Shown here in pieces: positions 8,147-18,060 of a DNA stretch of 64,000 nucleotides. This stretch comes from Rhodobacteraceae bacterium CCMM004 (GTDB lineage: Bacteria; Pseudomonadota; Alphaproteobacteria; Rhodobacterales; Rhodobacteraceae), in NCBI GenBank assembly GCA_004005435.1, contig RZWH01000001.1, forward strand, positions 496,001-560,000. Direction: 5' to 3'. The notes below the pieces were generated by a model. That model searched no databases, was not told the DNA's origin, and worked only from the letters and a program-made list of their open reading frames with translations. Every line of letters begins with the position of its first letter. The stretch's first letter is position 1. Position numbers and translations under genes: made by a program.

Positions 8147-9136
8147 ATGACGATACTGACCCTGACCCGCCGGATCCTGCTGGGCGCCGGCGCCGCCGTG
8201 GCCCTGAGCCTCGGCGCACCGGCCCATGCCGGGAGCCACCAGGTGGTGGACTCGATCCACTTCCTCATCCCCGGCGGCGCCGGCGGCGGCTGGGACGGCA
8301 CCGCACGGGGCACCGGCGAGGCGCTGACTGAGGCGGGCCTCGTGGGCACGGCCAGCTACGAGAACATGTCGGGCGGCGGCGGCGGCAAGGCCATCGGCTA
8401 TCTCATCGAGAACGCCGAGAGCAACCACGGCACGCTGATGGTCAACTCGACCCCCATCGTCATCCGCTCGCTGACGGGCGTGTTCCCGCAGAGCTTTCGC
8501 GATCTGACGCTGGTGGCCGGGACCATCGGCGATTATGCCGCCATCGTCGTGCCGGCGGATGCCGAGATGGACTCGATCAACGACCTGATCGACGCCTACC
8601 GTGCCGATCCGGGCGGCGTCGCCATCGGCGGCGGATCGGTGCCCGGCGGCATGGACCACCTGGTCGCGGCCATGGTGATGGAAGCCGCGGGCGAGGACCC
8701 CACCGGGTTCAAGTACATCCCCTACGACGCGGGCGGCAAGGCGATGGCGGGTCTGCTGTCGGGCGAGATCCAGGCGCTCAGCACCGGGTTCTCCGAGGCG
8801 GTGGACCTGGCCAACCAGGGCGAGGTCAAGATCCTCGGCGTCACCGCACCCGAGCGGGTCGACGCCATGCCAGACGCGCCGACGATGATGGAGCAGGGCC
8901 TCGAGACCGAGTTCGTGAACTGGCGCGGGTTCTTCGCCGCCCCCGGCCTGCCGGAAGAGCAGCTGGCCGCCTATCAGGACGCCATCACCAAGATGTATGA
9001 GACCGAGGCCTGGGAAGAGGTGCGCGCCCGCAACGGCTGGGTCAACATCCACAACTCCGGCGACGACTTCCGCACCTTCCTGGAGGCCCAGGAAAAGCAG
9101 ATCGGCGACCTGATGAAGAAGCTCGGCTTCCTCTGA
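8147..9136 (+). CDS. tctC: tripartite tricarboxylate transporter substrate-binding protein (TctC/BUG)
   Basis: A 329-residue periplasmic binding protein of the TctC/Bug family. An N-terminal signal ('TRRILLGAGAAVALSL' ending in 'AHA') is followed by the hallmark 'IHFLIPGGAGGGWDGTAR' and by 'SYENMSGGGGGKAIGY', the two loops that bind a carboxylate through water. It supplies the TctB/TctA membrane components encoded just downstream. A strong ribosome site (GGGAGGACGCAC) precedes the ATG. A perfect 11-bp hairpin follows the stop, which could raise the amount of this component over the membrane parts. The ligand is not predictable; neighbouring aromatic genes make a carboxylated aromatic or a tricarboxylate plausible. 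Confidence 0.9.
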   Translation: MTILTLTRRILLGAGAAVALSLGAPAHAGSHQVVDSIHFLIPGGAGGGWDGTARGTGEALTEAGLVGTASYENMSGGGGGKAIGYLIENAESNHGTLMVNSTPIVIRSLTGVFPQSFRDLTLVAGTIGDYAAIVVPADAEMDSINDLIDAYRADPGGVAIGGGSVPGGMDHLVAAMVMEAAGEDPTGFKYIPYDAGGKAMAGLLSGEIQALSTGFSEAVDLANQGEVKILGVTAPERVDAMPDAPTMMEQGLETEFVNWRGFFAAPGLPEEQLAAYQDAITKMYETEAWEEVRARNGWVNIHNSGDDFRTFLEAQEKQIGDLMKKLGFL

Positions 9137-9146
9137 GCCGCCCCGG

Positions 9147-9171
9147 CGCCCGGACCCCAAGGGTCCGGGCG
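9147..9171 (+). terminator. intercistronic hairpin between tctC and tctB
   Basis: CGCCCGGACCC and GGGTCCGGGCG form a perfect 11-bp stem with a CAA loop, 10 bases after the tctC stop and 30 bases before tctB. The following TCCTTCC is only weakly T-rich. It may act as a partial terminator or as a 3' stabiliser of tctC mRNA. Confidence 0.6.
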
Positions 9172-9201
9172 TCCTTCCGTCCCGGAGCGAAAGGCCCGCC
9201 C

Positions 9202-9690
9202 ATGGCGCTCGACCGTTGGATCGCGCTGATCTTCGTGGTGCTGTGCTGCATCTACGCATACGCCGCCTTCTTCACCATGGACGATCTGTTGCCGCCGTTC
9301 ATGCAGCGCAACCCGATCTGGCCCTCGACCTTTCCCAAGGTGCTGGCGGTGATGGGAATCCTCGCGGGGCTGGTGGTCCTGCTGGGTCTGGAAAAGCCCG
9401 ACCCCACCGCCGCCGACCGCACCCCCGACATCGATTACCGCCGCCTGACCGACTACAAGCTGGGGCAGGCGCTGACCCTGCTCGCTGCGATGGTCGCCTA
9501 TGCCTTGCTGCTGCGCCCCATCGGGTTTCTGGCGGCGACGGTGCTGTTCCTGTCGGCCGGCGCGATGATCCTGGGCGAGCGCAAGCTCTACATCCTGATC
9601 CCGGTGGCGGCGCTGGCCACCGGCATCGTCTGGTATCTGGTGCAGGAGGTGCTGGGCATCTTCCTCAGCCCCTACCCCGCATTTCTCTGA
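9202..9690 (+). CDS. tctB: tripartite tricarboxylate transporter small membrane subunit (TctB)
   Basis: A 162-residue inner-membrane protein with four predicted transmembrane segments: residues about 5-25, 45-60, 90-125 (two close segments) and 130-160. This is the layout of the TctB small subunit. 'FPKVLAVMGILAGLVVLLGL' is a typical segment. TctB pairs with the large permease TctA to move the ligand delivered by TctC, driven by an ion gradient. It starts after the intercistronic hairpin and ends 13 bases before tctA. TctB proteins are poorly conserved, so the call rests largely on size, topology and position between tctC and tctA. Confidence 0.85.
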   Translation: MALDRWIALIFVVLCCIYAYAAFFTMDDLLPPFMQRNPIWPSTFPKVLAVMGILAGLVVLLGLEKPDPTAADRTPDIDYRRLTDYKLGQALTLLAAMVAYALLLRPIGFLAATVLFLSAGAMILGERKLYILIPVAALATGIVWYLVQEVLGIFLSPYPAFL

Positions 9691-9703
9691 CCCGGAGGCC
9701 CTG

Positions 9704-11230
9704 ATGCTCGAAGGACTGCTCATCGGCCTCAGCACCGCGCTCTCGCCGATCAACCTCATGATGGTGGTCGGCGGGTGTCTGATCGGCACCTTCATCGGGA
9801 TGCTGCCGGGCCTCGGCCCGATGTCGATCATCGCCATCATGATCCCCGTCGCGATCACGCTCGGCGACCCGACCGCGGCGCTGATCCTGCTGGCGGGCGT
9901 CTACTACGGCGCGATCTTCGGCGGCTCGACCTCGTCGATCCTGCTGAACGCGCCGGGGGTCGCGGGGACCGTGGCGACCTCGTTCGACGGCTATCCCATG
10001 GCCAAACGCGGCGAGGCGGGCAAGGCGCTGACCATCGCCGCGGTGGCGTCCTTTGCGGGGGGCACCATCGGGGCGATCCTGCTGATGATCTTCGCCCCGG
10101 CCCTGTCCAGCGTCGCGCTGTTGTTCCACTCGGCCGAGTACTTTGCCCTGATGGTGGTCGGCCTGTCGGCGATCGCCGCCTTTGCCGGGACGGGACAGGT
10201 GGGCAAGGCGCTGATGATGACGCTCCTGGGGCTGATCATGGCGACGGTGGGCGAAGGCGCGCTGTTCAACATGCCGCGCTTCACCATGGGGATGATGGAC
10301 CTGCAATCGGGCTTCAGCTTCATCACCCTGGCCATGGCGATGTTCGCCCTGCCCGAGGCGATGTTCCTGGTGCTCAAGCCCCGCCGCGCCGACACCCCCG
10401 ACGACAAGGGCGGCGACGGCAAGATCACCGGCCTGCGGTTCTCCCGCGCCGAGGGGCGCGCGATCCTGCCGGTGATCGGGCGGCAGTCGGTGCAAGGATT
10501 CTTCATCGGCGTGCTGCCGGGCGCGGGCGCCACCATCGCGTCCTTCCTCGGCTACGCGGTCGAGCGCAACATCGCCAGCGCGGAAGAGCAAAAAGAGTTC
10601 GGCAAGGGCAGCGTCAAGGGCCTCGCCGCGCCCGAGACCGCCAACAACGCCGCCTGCACCGGGTCCTTCGTGCCGCTATTGACGCTGGGCATCCCCGGGT
10701 CGGGCACCACGGCGATCCTGCTGGGCGCGCTGATCGCGCTGAACGTCACGCCGGGGCCGCGCCTGATGGTGGACGCGCCCGAGGTGTTCTGGGCGGTCAT
10801 CGTATCGATGTATATCGGCAACCTGGTGCTCTTGATCCTGAACCTGCCGCTGATCCCCTATATCGCCAAGATCCTGTCGATCCCGCGCGCCTACCTGATC
10901 CCGTTCATCCTGTTCTTTACCCTGATGGGCAGCTACATCGGCCAGAACAACTCCACCGAACTGCTGATCCTCGTGGGCTTCGGCGTCTGTGCGACCATTC
11001 TGCGCTTTGCCGATTATCCGCTTGCGCCGCTTCTGATCGGGTTCATCCTGGGACGGATGCTGGAGGACAACTTCTCGCGCTCGATGCAGCTCTATGACGG
11101 CATAAGCTTTGTCTGGGAACGGCCGATGACGCTGGCGCTCTTGGTGCTGGCGCTGCTGCTGGTGCTGCTGCCCTCCTACCGGGCCAAGCGGGCGCGGGAC
11201 CGCCAGCGCGGCGTCGCCGACGGCGACTGA
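9704..11230 (+). CDS. tctA: tripartite tricarboxylate transporter large permease (TctA)
   Basis: A 508-residue polytopic inner-membrane protein, the transport channel of the TctCBA system. The signature 'GTFIGMLPGLGPMSIIAIMI' near residue 30 and the repeated 'FFIGVLPGAGATIASFLGYA' near residue 270 are the two family motifs. 'GVYYGAIFGGSTSSILLNAP' and 'LTLGIPGSGTTAILLGAL' are also characteristic. Length is normal for TctA (about 500 residues). It is followed after one base by the AbrB-family gene, so the unit is tctC-tctB-tctA-abrB-like. Confidence 0.93.
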   Translation: MLEGLLIGLSTALSPINLMMVVGGCLIGTFIGMLPGLGPMSIIAIMIPVAITLGDPTAALILLAGVYYGAIFGGSTSSILLNAPGVAGTVATSFDGYPMAKRGEAGKALTIAAVASFAGGTIGAILLMIFAPALSSVALLFHSAEYFALMVVGLSAIAAFAGTGQVGKALMMTLLGLIMATVGEGALFNMPRFTMGMMDLQSGFSFITLAMAMFALPEAMFLVLKPRRADTPDDKGGDGKITGLRFSRAEGRAILPVIGRQSVQGFFIGVLPGAGATIASFLGYAVERNIASAEEQKEFGKGSVKGLAAPETANNAACTGSFVPLLTLGIPGSGTTAILLGALIALNVTPGPRLMVDAPEVFWAVIVSMYIGNLVLLILNLPLIPYIAKILSIPRAYLIPFILFFTLMGSYIGQNNSTELLILVGFGVCATILRFADYPLAPLLIGFILGRMLEDNFSRSMQLYDGISFVWERPMTLALLVLALLLVLLPSYRAKRARDRQRGVADGD

Positions 11231-11231
11231 G

Positions 11232-12263
11232 ATGGCGCCAGCGCTGTCATGGCTGGCGACCCTGGCCGTGGCGGCGGCGGGCGCGGCGCTGTTCGCGCTC
11301 GTGGGCTTTCCCGCGCCGTTCCTGACCGGCCCGGCCCTGGCGGTGACGCTGGCCGCGCTCGCGGGGGTGCCGGTGGCGATCCCGGCGCCCCTGCGCGATC
11401 TGTGCTTTCTGACCATCGGCATCGGCATCGGCGCGTCGGTCACGCCTGAAGTGCTGACCACCGCGATCACCTGGCCCCTGAGCTTTGCCGTCCTGGCGAT
11501 CACCATCTTGGCGATCCTGTGGGTCTGCCGCCGGGTGCTTGAGCGGGTCTATGGCTTCGACCGGCTGTCGGCGCTGCTGTCCGCGACGCCGGGGCACCTG
11601 AGCTTTATCCTCGGCCTGTCGGCGGACCTGCGGGCCGACGTCTCCCGCATCGCACTGGTGCAGTCGATGCGGGTGCTGCTCCTGACCCTGATGGTGCCGA
11701 TCCTCCTGACCCTCTGGGGGGTCGAGGGGGGCGTCGTGGCTCGACCGGTGGTGTCGCTGAACCTGATATCTCTGGGGGTGCTGGCGGCGGGGTCGGTGCT
11801 GGTCGGCCTGGCGTTCAAACGTTGGTCGGTGCCCGCGGCCTACCTCCTGGCCGGGATGGCCGTGTCCGCGACGGGCCACGTCACTGGTCTGACGCCCGGC
11901 GCCATGCCCGAGCCGATCACCGTCGCCGCCTTCGCCACCATGGGTGCGATCATCGGCACGCGGTTCCGGGGCCTCGCCTGGGCCGAGGTGCGCAGCGCCC
12001 TGTCGGCGGGCGCAGCCCTGACGCTCATCGCCTGCGTCATCGCCGGGGTTGCGGCGGTGGCGGTGGCGGCGGTGCTGGATCTGTCGCCCGCGCTCCTGTT
12101 GATCTCCTTCGCCCCCGGCGGGGTCGAGGCGATGGCGGCGATGGCGGTCCTGATCGGGGTCGAGCCGACCTTCGTGGCCGCCCATCACGTCACCCGCCTC
12201 TTGGTCCTGACGGTGCTGATCCCGTGGCTGCTGATGCGCCTGCGCCGCCGCGGAACGGGCTGA
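11232..12263 (+). CDS. AbrB-family (AmoA-regulator-like) integral membrane protein
   Basis: A 343-residue protein with about ten hydrophobic segments and an internal duplication: 'FPAPFLTGPALAVTLAALAG' near the start resembles 'VPAAYLLAGMAVSATGHVTG' near residue 200. This fits the Pfam AbrB family of inner-membrane proteins, sometimes mislabelled as ammonia monooxygenase. Such genes often accompany TctCBA operons, but their transport role is not established. Its start lies one base after the tctA stop, so it is surely co-translated. 'LLISFAPGGVEAMAAMAVLI' near the C-terminus is the best family motif. It is unrelated to the DNA-binding AbrB of Bacillus. Confidence 0.8.
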   Translation: MAPALSWLATLAVAAAGAALFALVGFPAPFLTGPALAVTLAALAGVPVAIPAPLRDLCFLTIGIGIGASVTPEVLTTAITWPLSFAVLAITILAILWVCRRVLERVYGFDRLSALLSATPGHLSFILGLSADLRADVSRIALVQSMRVLLLTLMVPILLTLWGVEGGVVARPVVSLNLISLGVLAAGSVLVGLAFKRWSVPAAYLLAGMAVSATGHVTGLTPGAMPEPITVAAFATMGAIIGTRFRGLAWAEVRSALSAGAALTLIACVIAGVAAVAVAAVLDLSPALLLISFAPGGVEAMAAMAVLIGVEPTFVAAHHVTRLLVLTVLIPWLLMRLRRRGTG

Positions 12264-12344
12264 AACCCCACCCCCATTGTATCGCCGCGCCCGAGCGACA
12301 TCTAAGAGGGGCAGCGCCGGCCGAGCGAGCGACGCGGGAGGCGC

Positions 12345-12384
12345 CCGCACCCGTCCGTCCCGGGCCCCCTCGCGGGGGGTGCGG
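12345..12384 (+). terminator. possible terminator after the tct operon
   Basis: CCGCACCC (12345-12352) pairs with GGGTGCGG (12377-12384), with a further C-run/G-run pairing inside the loop. It is followed by TTTCG. The site lies between the AbrB-like gene and the RND adaptor gene, where a transcription boundary is expected. Confidence 0.35.
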
Positions 12385-12443
12385 TTTCGCCGCAGATGGT
12401 GTTAGGACACGGGCGCAGAGCGACCGCTAACACGAGGCCGGAC

Positions 12444-13586
12444 ATGTCCGACGCACCGCAATCGCAGACCGCCCGGCTGGAGTTCGCCAGCGACCGCGGC
12501 GCGGGCCGGTCCAAATGGGTCGCCGCCGCACTGATCCTGCTGCTGGTCGGCTGGATGGGCAGCGGGTTCTTCACCGGACCGCCACCGCCCGCGCCGCAGG
12601 ACCAGGGCGTGGTGCGCCAGCCCGTGGCGGTCGCGGTGCGCGATTCGGCCGCCCGGCCGGTGCCTCAGGTCTTCGTCGCCGAGGGCCAGGCGCTCCCCGC
12701 CCGCGACACCACGGTGATCGCCGAACTGACCGGTCAGATCGTCGCCGTCCCGGCCGTCCGCGGCGCCAAGGTCGCGGCCGGCGACGTCCTGGCCCAGTTC
12801 GACCGTGACCGGCTAGAGGCCGACGCCGCCCGCGCCGAAGAGGAGCTGAACCGCGCCCAGCGCGAGTTCGACAACGCCTCCACCCTGCTCGACCGGGGCA
12901 CCGCCACCGTCGACCGGGTGGCCGAGGCGCGCGCCGGGCTCGCCGCCGCCACCGCCGGTCTCGCCGCCGCCCGGCAGGCGCTGGACGACACCGTGGTGCG
13001 CGCGCCCTTCGCCGGTCTGGTCGAGGACGTGATGGTCGAGGTGAACGAGTTCGCGGCCGCGGGCAGCCCCCTCGCCCGCATCGTCGACACCCAGCCTCTG
13101 ACCGTCGACATCCAGGTCCCCCAGCAGTCGCGCTCGGCCCTGCGCGAGGGGCAGGCCGCCGAGGTCCGGTTCATCACCGGCGAGACGGCGACCGGCGAGG
13201 TCGTGTTCGTGGGCGCCAGCGCCGATGCCCAGACCCGCACCTTCACCGCCGAGATCGAGGTGCCGAACGCGGGCGGCGCGATCCCCGCCGGGGTCAGCGC
13301 CGAGGTCCGCATCGTTTATGGCGAGGAGGTGGCGCATTTCCTGTCGCCCGCCACGCTGTCGCTCGGCGCCGACGGCACCCTGGGGGTCAAGATCGTCGAG
13401 GGCGACAACGTCGTCGCCTTCTACCCCGTGAACATCGTGCGCGCCCAGACCGACGGGCTGTGGGTCACCGGCCTGCCGCCAGAGGCGCGGGTCATCGTCG
13501 TCGGCCAGGGCTTCGTCAACGCGGGCGAGACGGTCAACCCGCAGCCCGAAAGCGTCACCGCCCGCGCACCGGAGCCCGAGGGATGA
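12444..13586 (+). CDS. RND efflux periplasmic adaptor (HlyD/MFP family)
   Basis: A 380-residue membrane-fusion protein. One N-terminal anchor ('WVAAALILLLVGWMGSGFF', residues about 29-47) leads to a biotinyl-lipoyl-like half motif ('GQIVAVPAVRGAKVAAGDVL'), an alpha-helical hairpin rich in Ala/Glu/Arg (residues about 130-175), the second lipoyl half ('VVRAPFAGLVEDVMVEVNEF') and beta-barrel domains. It bridges the inner-membrane pump encoded next to an outer-membrane channel; no TolC-like gene is in the window. The ATG at 12444 is chosen because the earlier in-frame Met adds residues without character. Its stop overlaps the pump's ATG (ATGA), a sign of coupled translation. Confidence 0.92.
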   Translation: MSDAPQSQTARLEFASDRGAGRSKWVAAALILLLVGWMGSGFFTGPPPPAPQDQGVVRQPVAVAVRDSAARPVPQVFVAEGQALPARDTTVIAELTGQIVAVPAVRGAKVAAGDVLAQFDRDRLEADAARAEEELNRAQREFDNASTLLDRGTATVDRVAEARAGLAAATAGLAAARQALDDTVVRAPFAGLVEDVMVEVNEFAAAGSPLARIVDTQPLTVDIQVPQQSRSALREGQAAEVRFITGETATGEVVFVGASADAQTRTFTAEIEVPNAGGAIPAGVSAEVRIVYGEEVAHFLSPATLSLGADGTLGVKIVEGDNVVAFYPVNIVRAQTDGLWVTGLPPEARVIVVGQGFVNAGETVNPQPESVTARAPEPEG

Positions 13587-16500
13587 GCCCGATCATCGAC
13601 TTCGCCTTCGCGCGCACCCGGGTGGTGGTCCTCGCCCTGCTCTTCGTGCTGGTCACCGGGGCCATGGCCTATGTCTCGATCCCCAAGGAGAGCTCGCCGG
13701 AAATCCCGATCCCGGCCATGTATGTCACCACCGGGATCGACGGCATCTCGCCCGAGGACAGCGAGCGGCTGTTGGTCGAGCCGCTGGAGACCGAGCTCAG
13801 CACCCTGACCGGGCTCAAGAGCCTGGAAGCCTCCGCCGCCGAGGGCTATGCCAGCGTGGTGCTGGAGTTCGAACCCGGCTTCGACCCCGAAGAAGCGCTG
13901 GACAAGGTGCGCGAGGCCGTCGACCGGGCGCGGAGTGAGTTGCCGGACGACGCCTCCGACCCCATCGTGACCGAGATCAACACCGCGCTCTTTCCGATCC
14001 TGACGGCGATCCTGTCGGGCCCGGTGCCCGAGCGGACGCTCAACCGCATCGCCGAGGATCTGCGCGACGCCATCGAGGCGCGGCCCGGGGTGCTGGAGGT
14101 CGACATCGGCGGCGAGCGCGGCGATCTGCTGGAGGTGCTGATCGACCCAACCGTGTTCGAGACCTACAACATCTCGTTCGAGGAACTGATCGGGCAGATC
14201 TCGCGCAACAACCGCCTGGTCGCCGCCGGCGCCATCGAGAACGCCGCCGGGCGCGTGGTGCTCAAGGTGCCCGGCCTGATCGAGGACGTGGACGACGTCA
14301 TGTCCCTGCCGGTCAAGGTGCGCGGCAACACCGTCGTCACCTTCGCCGACGTGGCCACGGTGCGGCGCACGTTCCAGGATCCCTCCGGCTTTGCCCGCAT
14401 CGATGGCCAGCCTGCGCTGGCGCTGGAGGTCAAGAAACGGGTCGGCGCCAACATCATCGAGACGGTGGACGCGGTGAAGGCGGCGGTCGAAGAGGTCTCG
14501 GCCGACTGGCCCGAGAGCGTCACCGTCAACTACATGCAGGACGAGAGCGAGGCGGTGAAGACCATGCTGTCGGACCTGGAGGCCAATGTCATCGCCGCGG
14601 TGATCCTGGTCATGATCGTCGTGGTCTGGGCGCTTGGCCTGCGCTCGGCCCTCCTGGTCGGACTGGCGATCCCCGGCGCGTTTCTCACCGGGGTCCTGGC
14701 GCTGAACCTCATGGGCTACACCATGAACATCATCGTGCTGTTCTCGCTGATCCTGGTGGTGGGGATGCTGGTCGACGGCGCCATTGTCACCACCGAATAC
14801 GCCGACCGCCGCTTGCAGGAGGGCGCGGACCCCCGCACCGCCTATGCCGACGCGGCCAAGCGCATGTCCTGGCCGATCATCGCCTCCACCGCGACCACGC
14901 TCAGCGTCTTCGTGCCGCTGTTGTTCTGGTCCGGCGTGGTCGGCGAGTTCATGAAGTTCCTGCCGATCACCGTCCTTCTGACGCTCGCGGCGTCGCTGTT
15001 CATGGCGCTGATCTTCATCCCCGTCCTGGGCGGGGTCATCGGCCGCCGATCGCCGCAATCGGCGGCGGACAAGGCCGCGCTCCACGCCGCCGAACATGGC
15101 GACCCCCGCGACCTGGGCGGGGCGACGGGGCTCTACGTCCGGCTGCTCCACTGGTCGATCCTGCGCCCGCTCACCACCGTCCTTCTGGCCGTCGCGCTGC
15201 TCCTCGGCGCGTTCGGCGCCTATGCCAAGCTCGGCAGCGGCGTCACCTTCTTTCCCGAGGTCGAGCCCGAGTTCATGCAGGTGCAGATCCGCGCCCGCGA
15301 CACCTTCTCCATCTACGAAAAAGACGCCCTGGTGCGGGTGGTCGAAGAGCGCCTCTTCGGCACCGAGGGGATCGAGAGCGTCTATGCCCGCTCCGGCGGC
15401 TCCGACCGCTCGGACGAAGAGGTCATCGGCACCATCCAGATCGAGCTGACCGAATGGGACACCCGCCCCACGGCCGCCGTCATCGGCGAACGCATCCGCA
15501 CCGCGATGACCGACCTGGCGGGCGTGGACGTGCAGGTGCAGACCCAGTCGGGCGGCCCGACGGCGGGCAAGCCCGTGTCGCTCAAGGTCCGCGCCCGCGA
15601 TCCCGCGGTGCAGTCGGTCGCGGTCGAGGCGGTGCGCGCGGCGATGGACCGCATCGGCGGCTTCACCGACGTGACCGACACCCGCCCCCTGCCGGGGGTC
15701 GAGTGGCGGCTGAGGCTCGACCGGTCCGAGGCCGCCCGCTTCGGCGCCGACGTCTCGCTCCTCGGCCAGGCGGTGCAGCTTCTGACCCAGGGCATCGTCG
15801 TGGCCGACTACCGCCCCGGCGACGCCGACGGGCCGGTCGACATCCGGGTCCGGTTTCCCAGCGACGCGCGCACGCTGGAGGACCTCCAGGCGCTGCGGGT
15901 CCCCACCGCGGCCGGACTGGTGCCGATCTCGAACTTCGTCAGTTTCGCCCCCGAGCCCCGCACCGGCACGATCAAAAGGGTCGACCAGCGGCGGGTGATC
16001 ACGGTCGAGGCCAACGTCGCGCCGGGCCTGCTGGTGAACGATCAGATCGTCGCCCTGCGCGCCGCGCTCGACCGGCTGGACCTGCCCCCCGGGGTCGATT
16101 GGAGCTTTGCCGGCGAGGCCGAGGAACAGGCCGACGCCATGGCGTTTCTCATCGGCGCCTTCATCGCCGCGATCGGGTCGATGTTCGTGATCCTGCTGTT
16201 GCAGTTCAACAGCTTCAAACAGGCGCTCATCGTCATGTCGGCCATCGTCTTTTCCATCGCGGGGGTGCTCTTGGGGCTCCTGGTCACCGGGCGCCCCTTC
16301 GGCGTGGTGATGGGCGGGATCGGAGTGATCGCCCTGGCGGGAATCGTGGTGAACAACAACATCGTGCTGATCGACACGTTCAACGTCCTGCGCGCCGCGG
16401 GCCAGCCGCCGCTGGAGGCAGCCCTGCGCACCGGGGCCCAGCGTCTGAGACCCGTGGTGCTGACCTCGGTGACCACGGCGCTGGGGCTGATGCCCATGGT

Positions 16501-16708
16501 CATCGGCGTCAACATCGACTTCTTCGGGCGCGAGATCGTCTACGGCGCGCCCTCGACCCAGTGGTGGACGGAACTGTCGTCGGCCATCGCGGGGGGGCTC
16601 GTCGTCGCCACCCTGCTCACGCTGATCCTCACCCCGGCGATGCTGATGCTGGGCACCCGCCGCCGCGGCCGCGCCGCCCCTGCGCCGCCCGACCCCGCCC
16701 CGGCCTGA
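13583..16708 (+). CDS. RND multidrug/solute efflux pump, inner-membrane subunit (AcrB-like)
   Basis: A 1041-residue proton-driven resistance-nodulation-division transporter with the usual duplicated layout: TM1 at residues about 12-30, a large periplasmic loop, TM2-6 near 330-480, TM7 near 530, a second loop and TM8-12 near 860-1020. 'GYTMNIIVLFSLILVVGMLV' followed by 'DGAIVTTEYADRR' carries the TM4 Asp of the proton relay. 'GVIALAGIVVNNNIVLIDTF' is the matching second-half motif. The N-terminus 'FAFARTRVVVLALL' and 'SIPKESSPEI' fit the HAE1-like group. The exported compound is unknown. It ends 98 bases before the stop of the convergent lactate dehydrogenase gene. Confidence 0.93.
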   Translation: MSPIIDFAFARTRVVVLALLFVLVTGAMAYVSIPKESSPEIPIPAMYVTTGIDGISPEDSERLLVEPLETELSTLTGLKSLEASAAEGYASVVLEFEPGFDPEEALDKVREAVDRARSELPDDASDPIVTEINTALFPILTAILSGPVPERTLNRIAEDLRDAIEARPGVLEVDIGGERGDLLEVLIDPTVFETYNISFEELIGQISRNNRLVAAGAIENAAGRVVLKVPGLIEDVDDVMSLPVKVRGNTVVTFADVATVRRTFQDPSGFARIDGQPALALEVKKRVGANIIETVDAVKAAVEEVSADWPESVTVNYMQDESEAVKTMLSDLEANVIAAVILVMIVVVWALGLRSALLVGLAIPGAFLTGVLALNLMGYTMNIIVLFSLILVVGMLVDGAIVTTEYADRRLQEGADPRTAYADAAKRMSWPIIASTATTLSVFVPLLFWSGVVGEFMKFLPITVLLTLAASLFMALIFIPVLGGVIGRRSPQSAADKAALHAAEHGDPRDLGGATGLYVRLLHWSILRPLTTVLLAVALLLGAFGAYAKLGSGVTFFPEVEPEFMQVQIRARDTFSIYEKDALVRVVEERLFGTEGIESVYARSGGSDRSDEEVIGTIQIELTEWDTRPTAAVIGERIRTAMTDLAGVDVQVQTQSGGPTAGKPVSLKVRARDPAVQSVAVEAVRAAMDRIGGFTDVTDTRPLPGVEWRLRLDRSEAARFGADVSLLGQAVQLLTQGIVVADYRPGDADGPVDIRVRFPSDARTLEDLQALRVPTAAGLVPISNFVSFAPEPRTGTIKRVDQRRVITVEANVAPGLLVNDQIVALRAALDRLDLPPGVDWSFAGEAEEQADAMAFLIGAFIAAIGSMFVILLLQFNSFKQALIVMSAIVFSIAGVLLGLLVTGRPFGVVMGGIGVIALAGIVVNNNIVLIDTFNVLRAAGQPPLEAALRTGAQRLRPVVLTSVTTALGLMPMVIGVNIDFFGREIVYGAPSTQWWTELSSAIAGGLVVATLLTLILTPAMLMLGTRRRGRAAPAPPDPAPA

Positions 16709-16774
16709 GCCCCGCCCGCCCCTTCATCTTGGCAAAAATACCCAAGAACGGGGGCCATCCACGCGGCACCGGTC

Positions 16775-16797
16775 GGGGCGGCGAGAGCCGCCGCCCC
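16775..16797. terminator. hairpin between convergent RND and lactate dehydrogenase genes
   Basis: GGGGCGGCG and CGCCGCCCC form a 9-bp stem with a 5-base loop in the 98-base space between two convergent genes, so it could serve both strands. A few bases upstream is CTTGG-N9-CCAAG around GGCAAAAATAC (about 16728-16746), a second, AT-rich hairpin. Confidence 0.6.
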
Positions 16798-16806
16798 GTG
16801 CCGCCC

Positions 16807-17799
<993 letters not shown>

Positions 17800-18023
17800 T
17801 CAACGACCCCGCCCGCAGGTCGCGCGACTCTCCGGCCCCCTGCGACAAGCCGCGCAGCAAAACGGTCAGGATTTGGGCGGGAGCGCCCTGGCGGAGACCT
17901 CGCCCGGCGCGCCCGTCCACCACCGACAGCACCGAGGCGCGGGGTGGCGGTCTGATCCCGTCCACTTTTTCGGGGCAGGATCACAACGGCTATCTAAGCC
18001 CTATCACATTCGAGGAGCGAGCT

Positions 18024-18060
18024 ATGAAAGCTTTAGTTGCCGTCCACAAAACCGGCAGCA
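18024..18060 (+). pseudogene. gene start cut by an insertion sequence (fragment)
   Basis: ATG at 18024 is preceded by GAGGAG at a proper distance and encodes MKALVAVHKTGS before the insertion-sequence boundary at 18060/18061. Its codons are clearly less GC-rich at third positions than the neighbours. It may be the 5' end of a gene interrupted by the element. Removing the element and one target-duplication copy gives a short frame that stops after about 30 codons, so the gene was either already decayed or this start is accidental. Confidence 0.3.
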
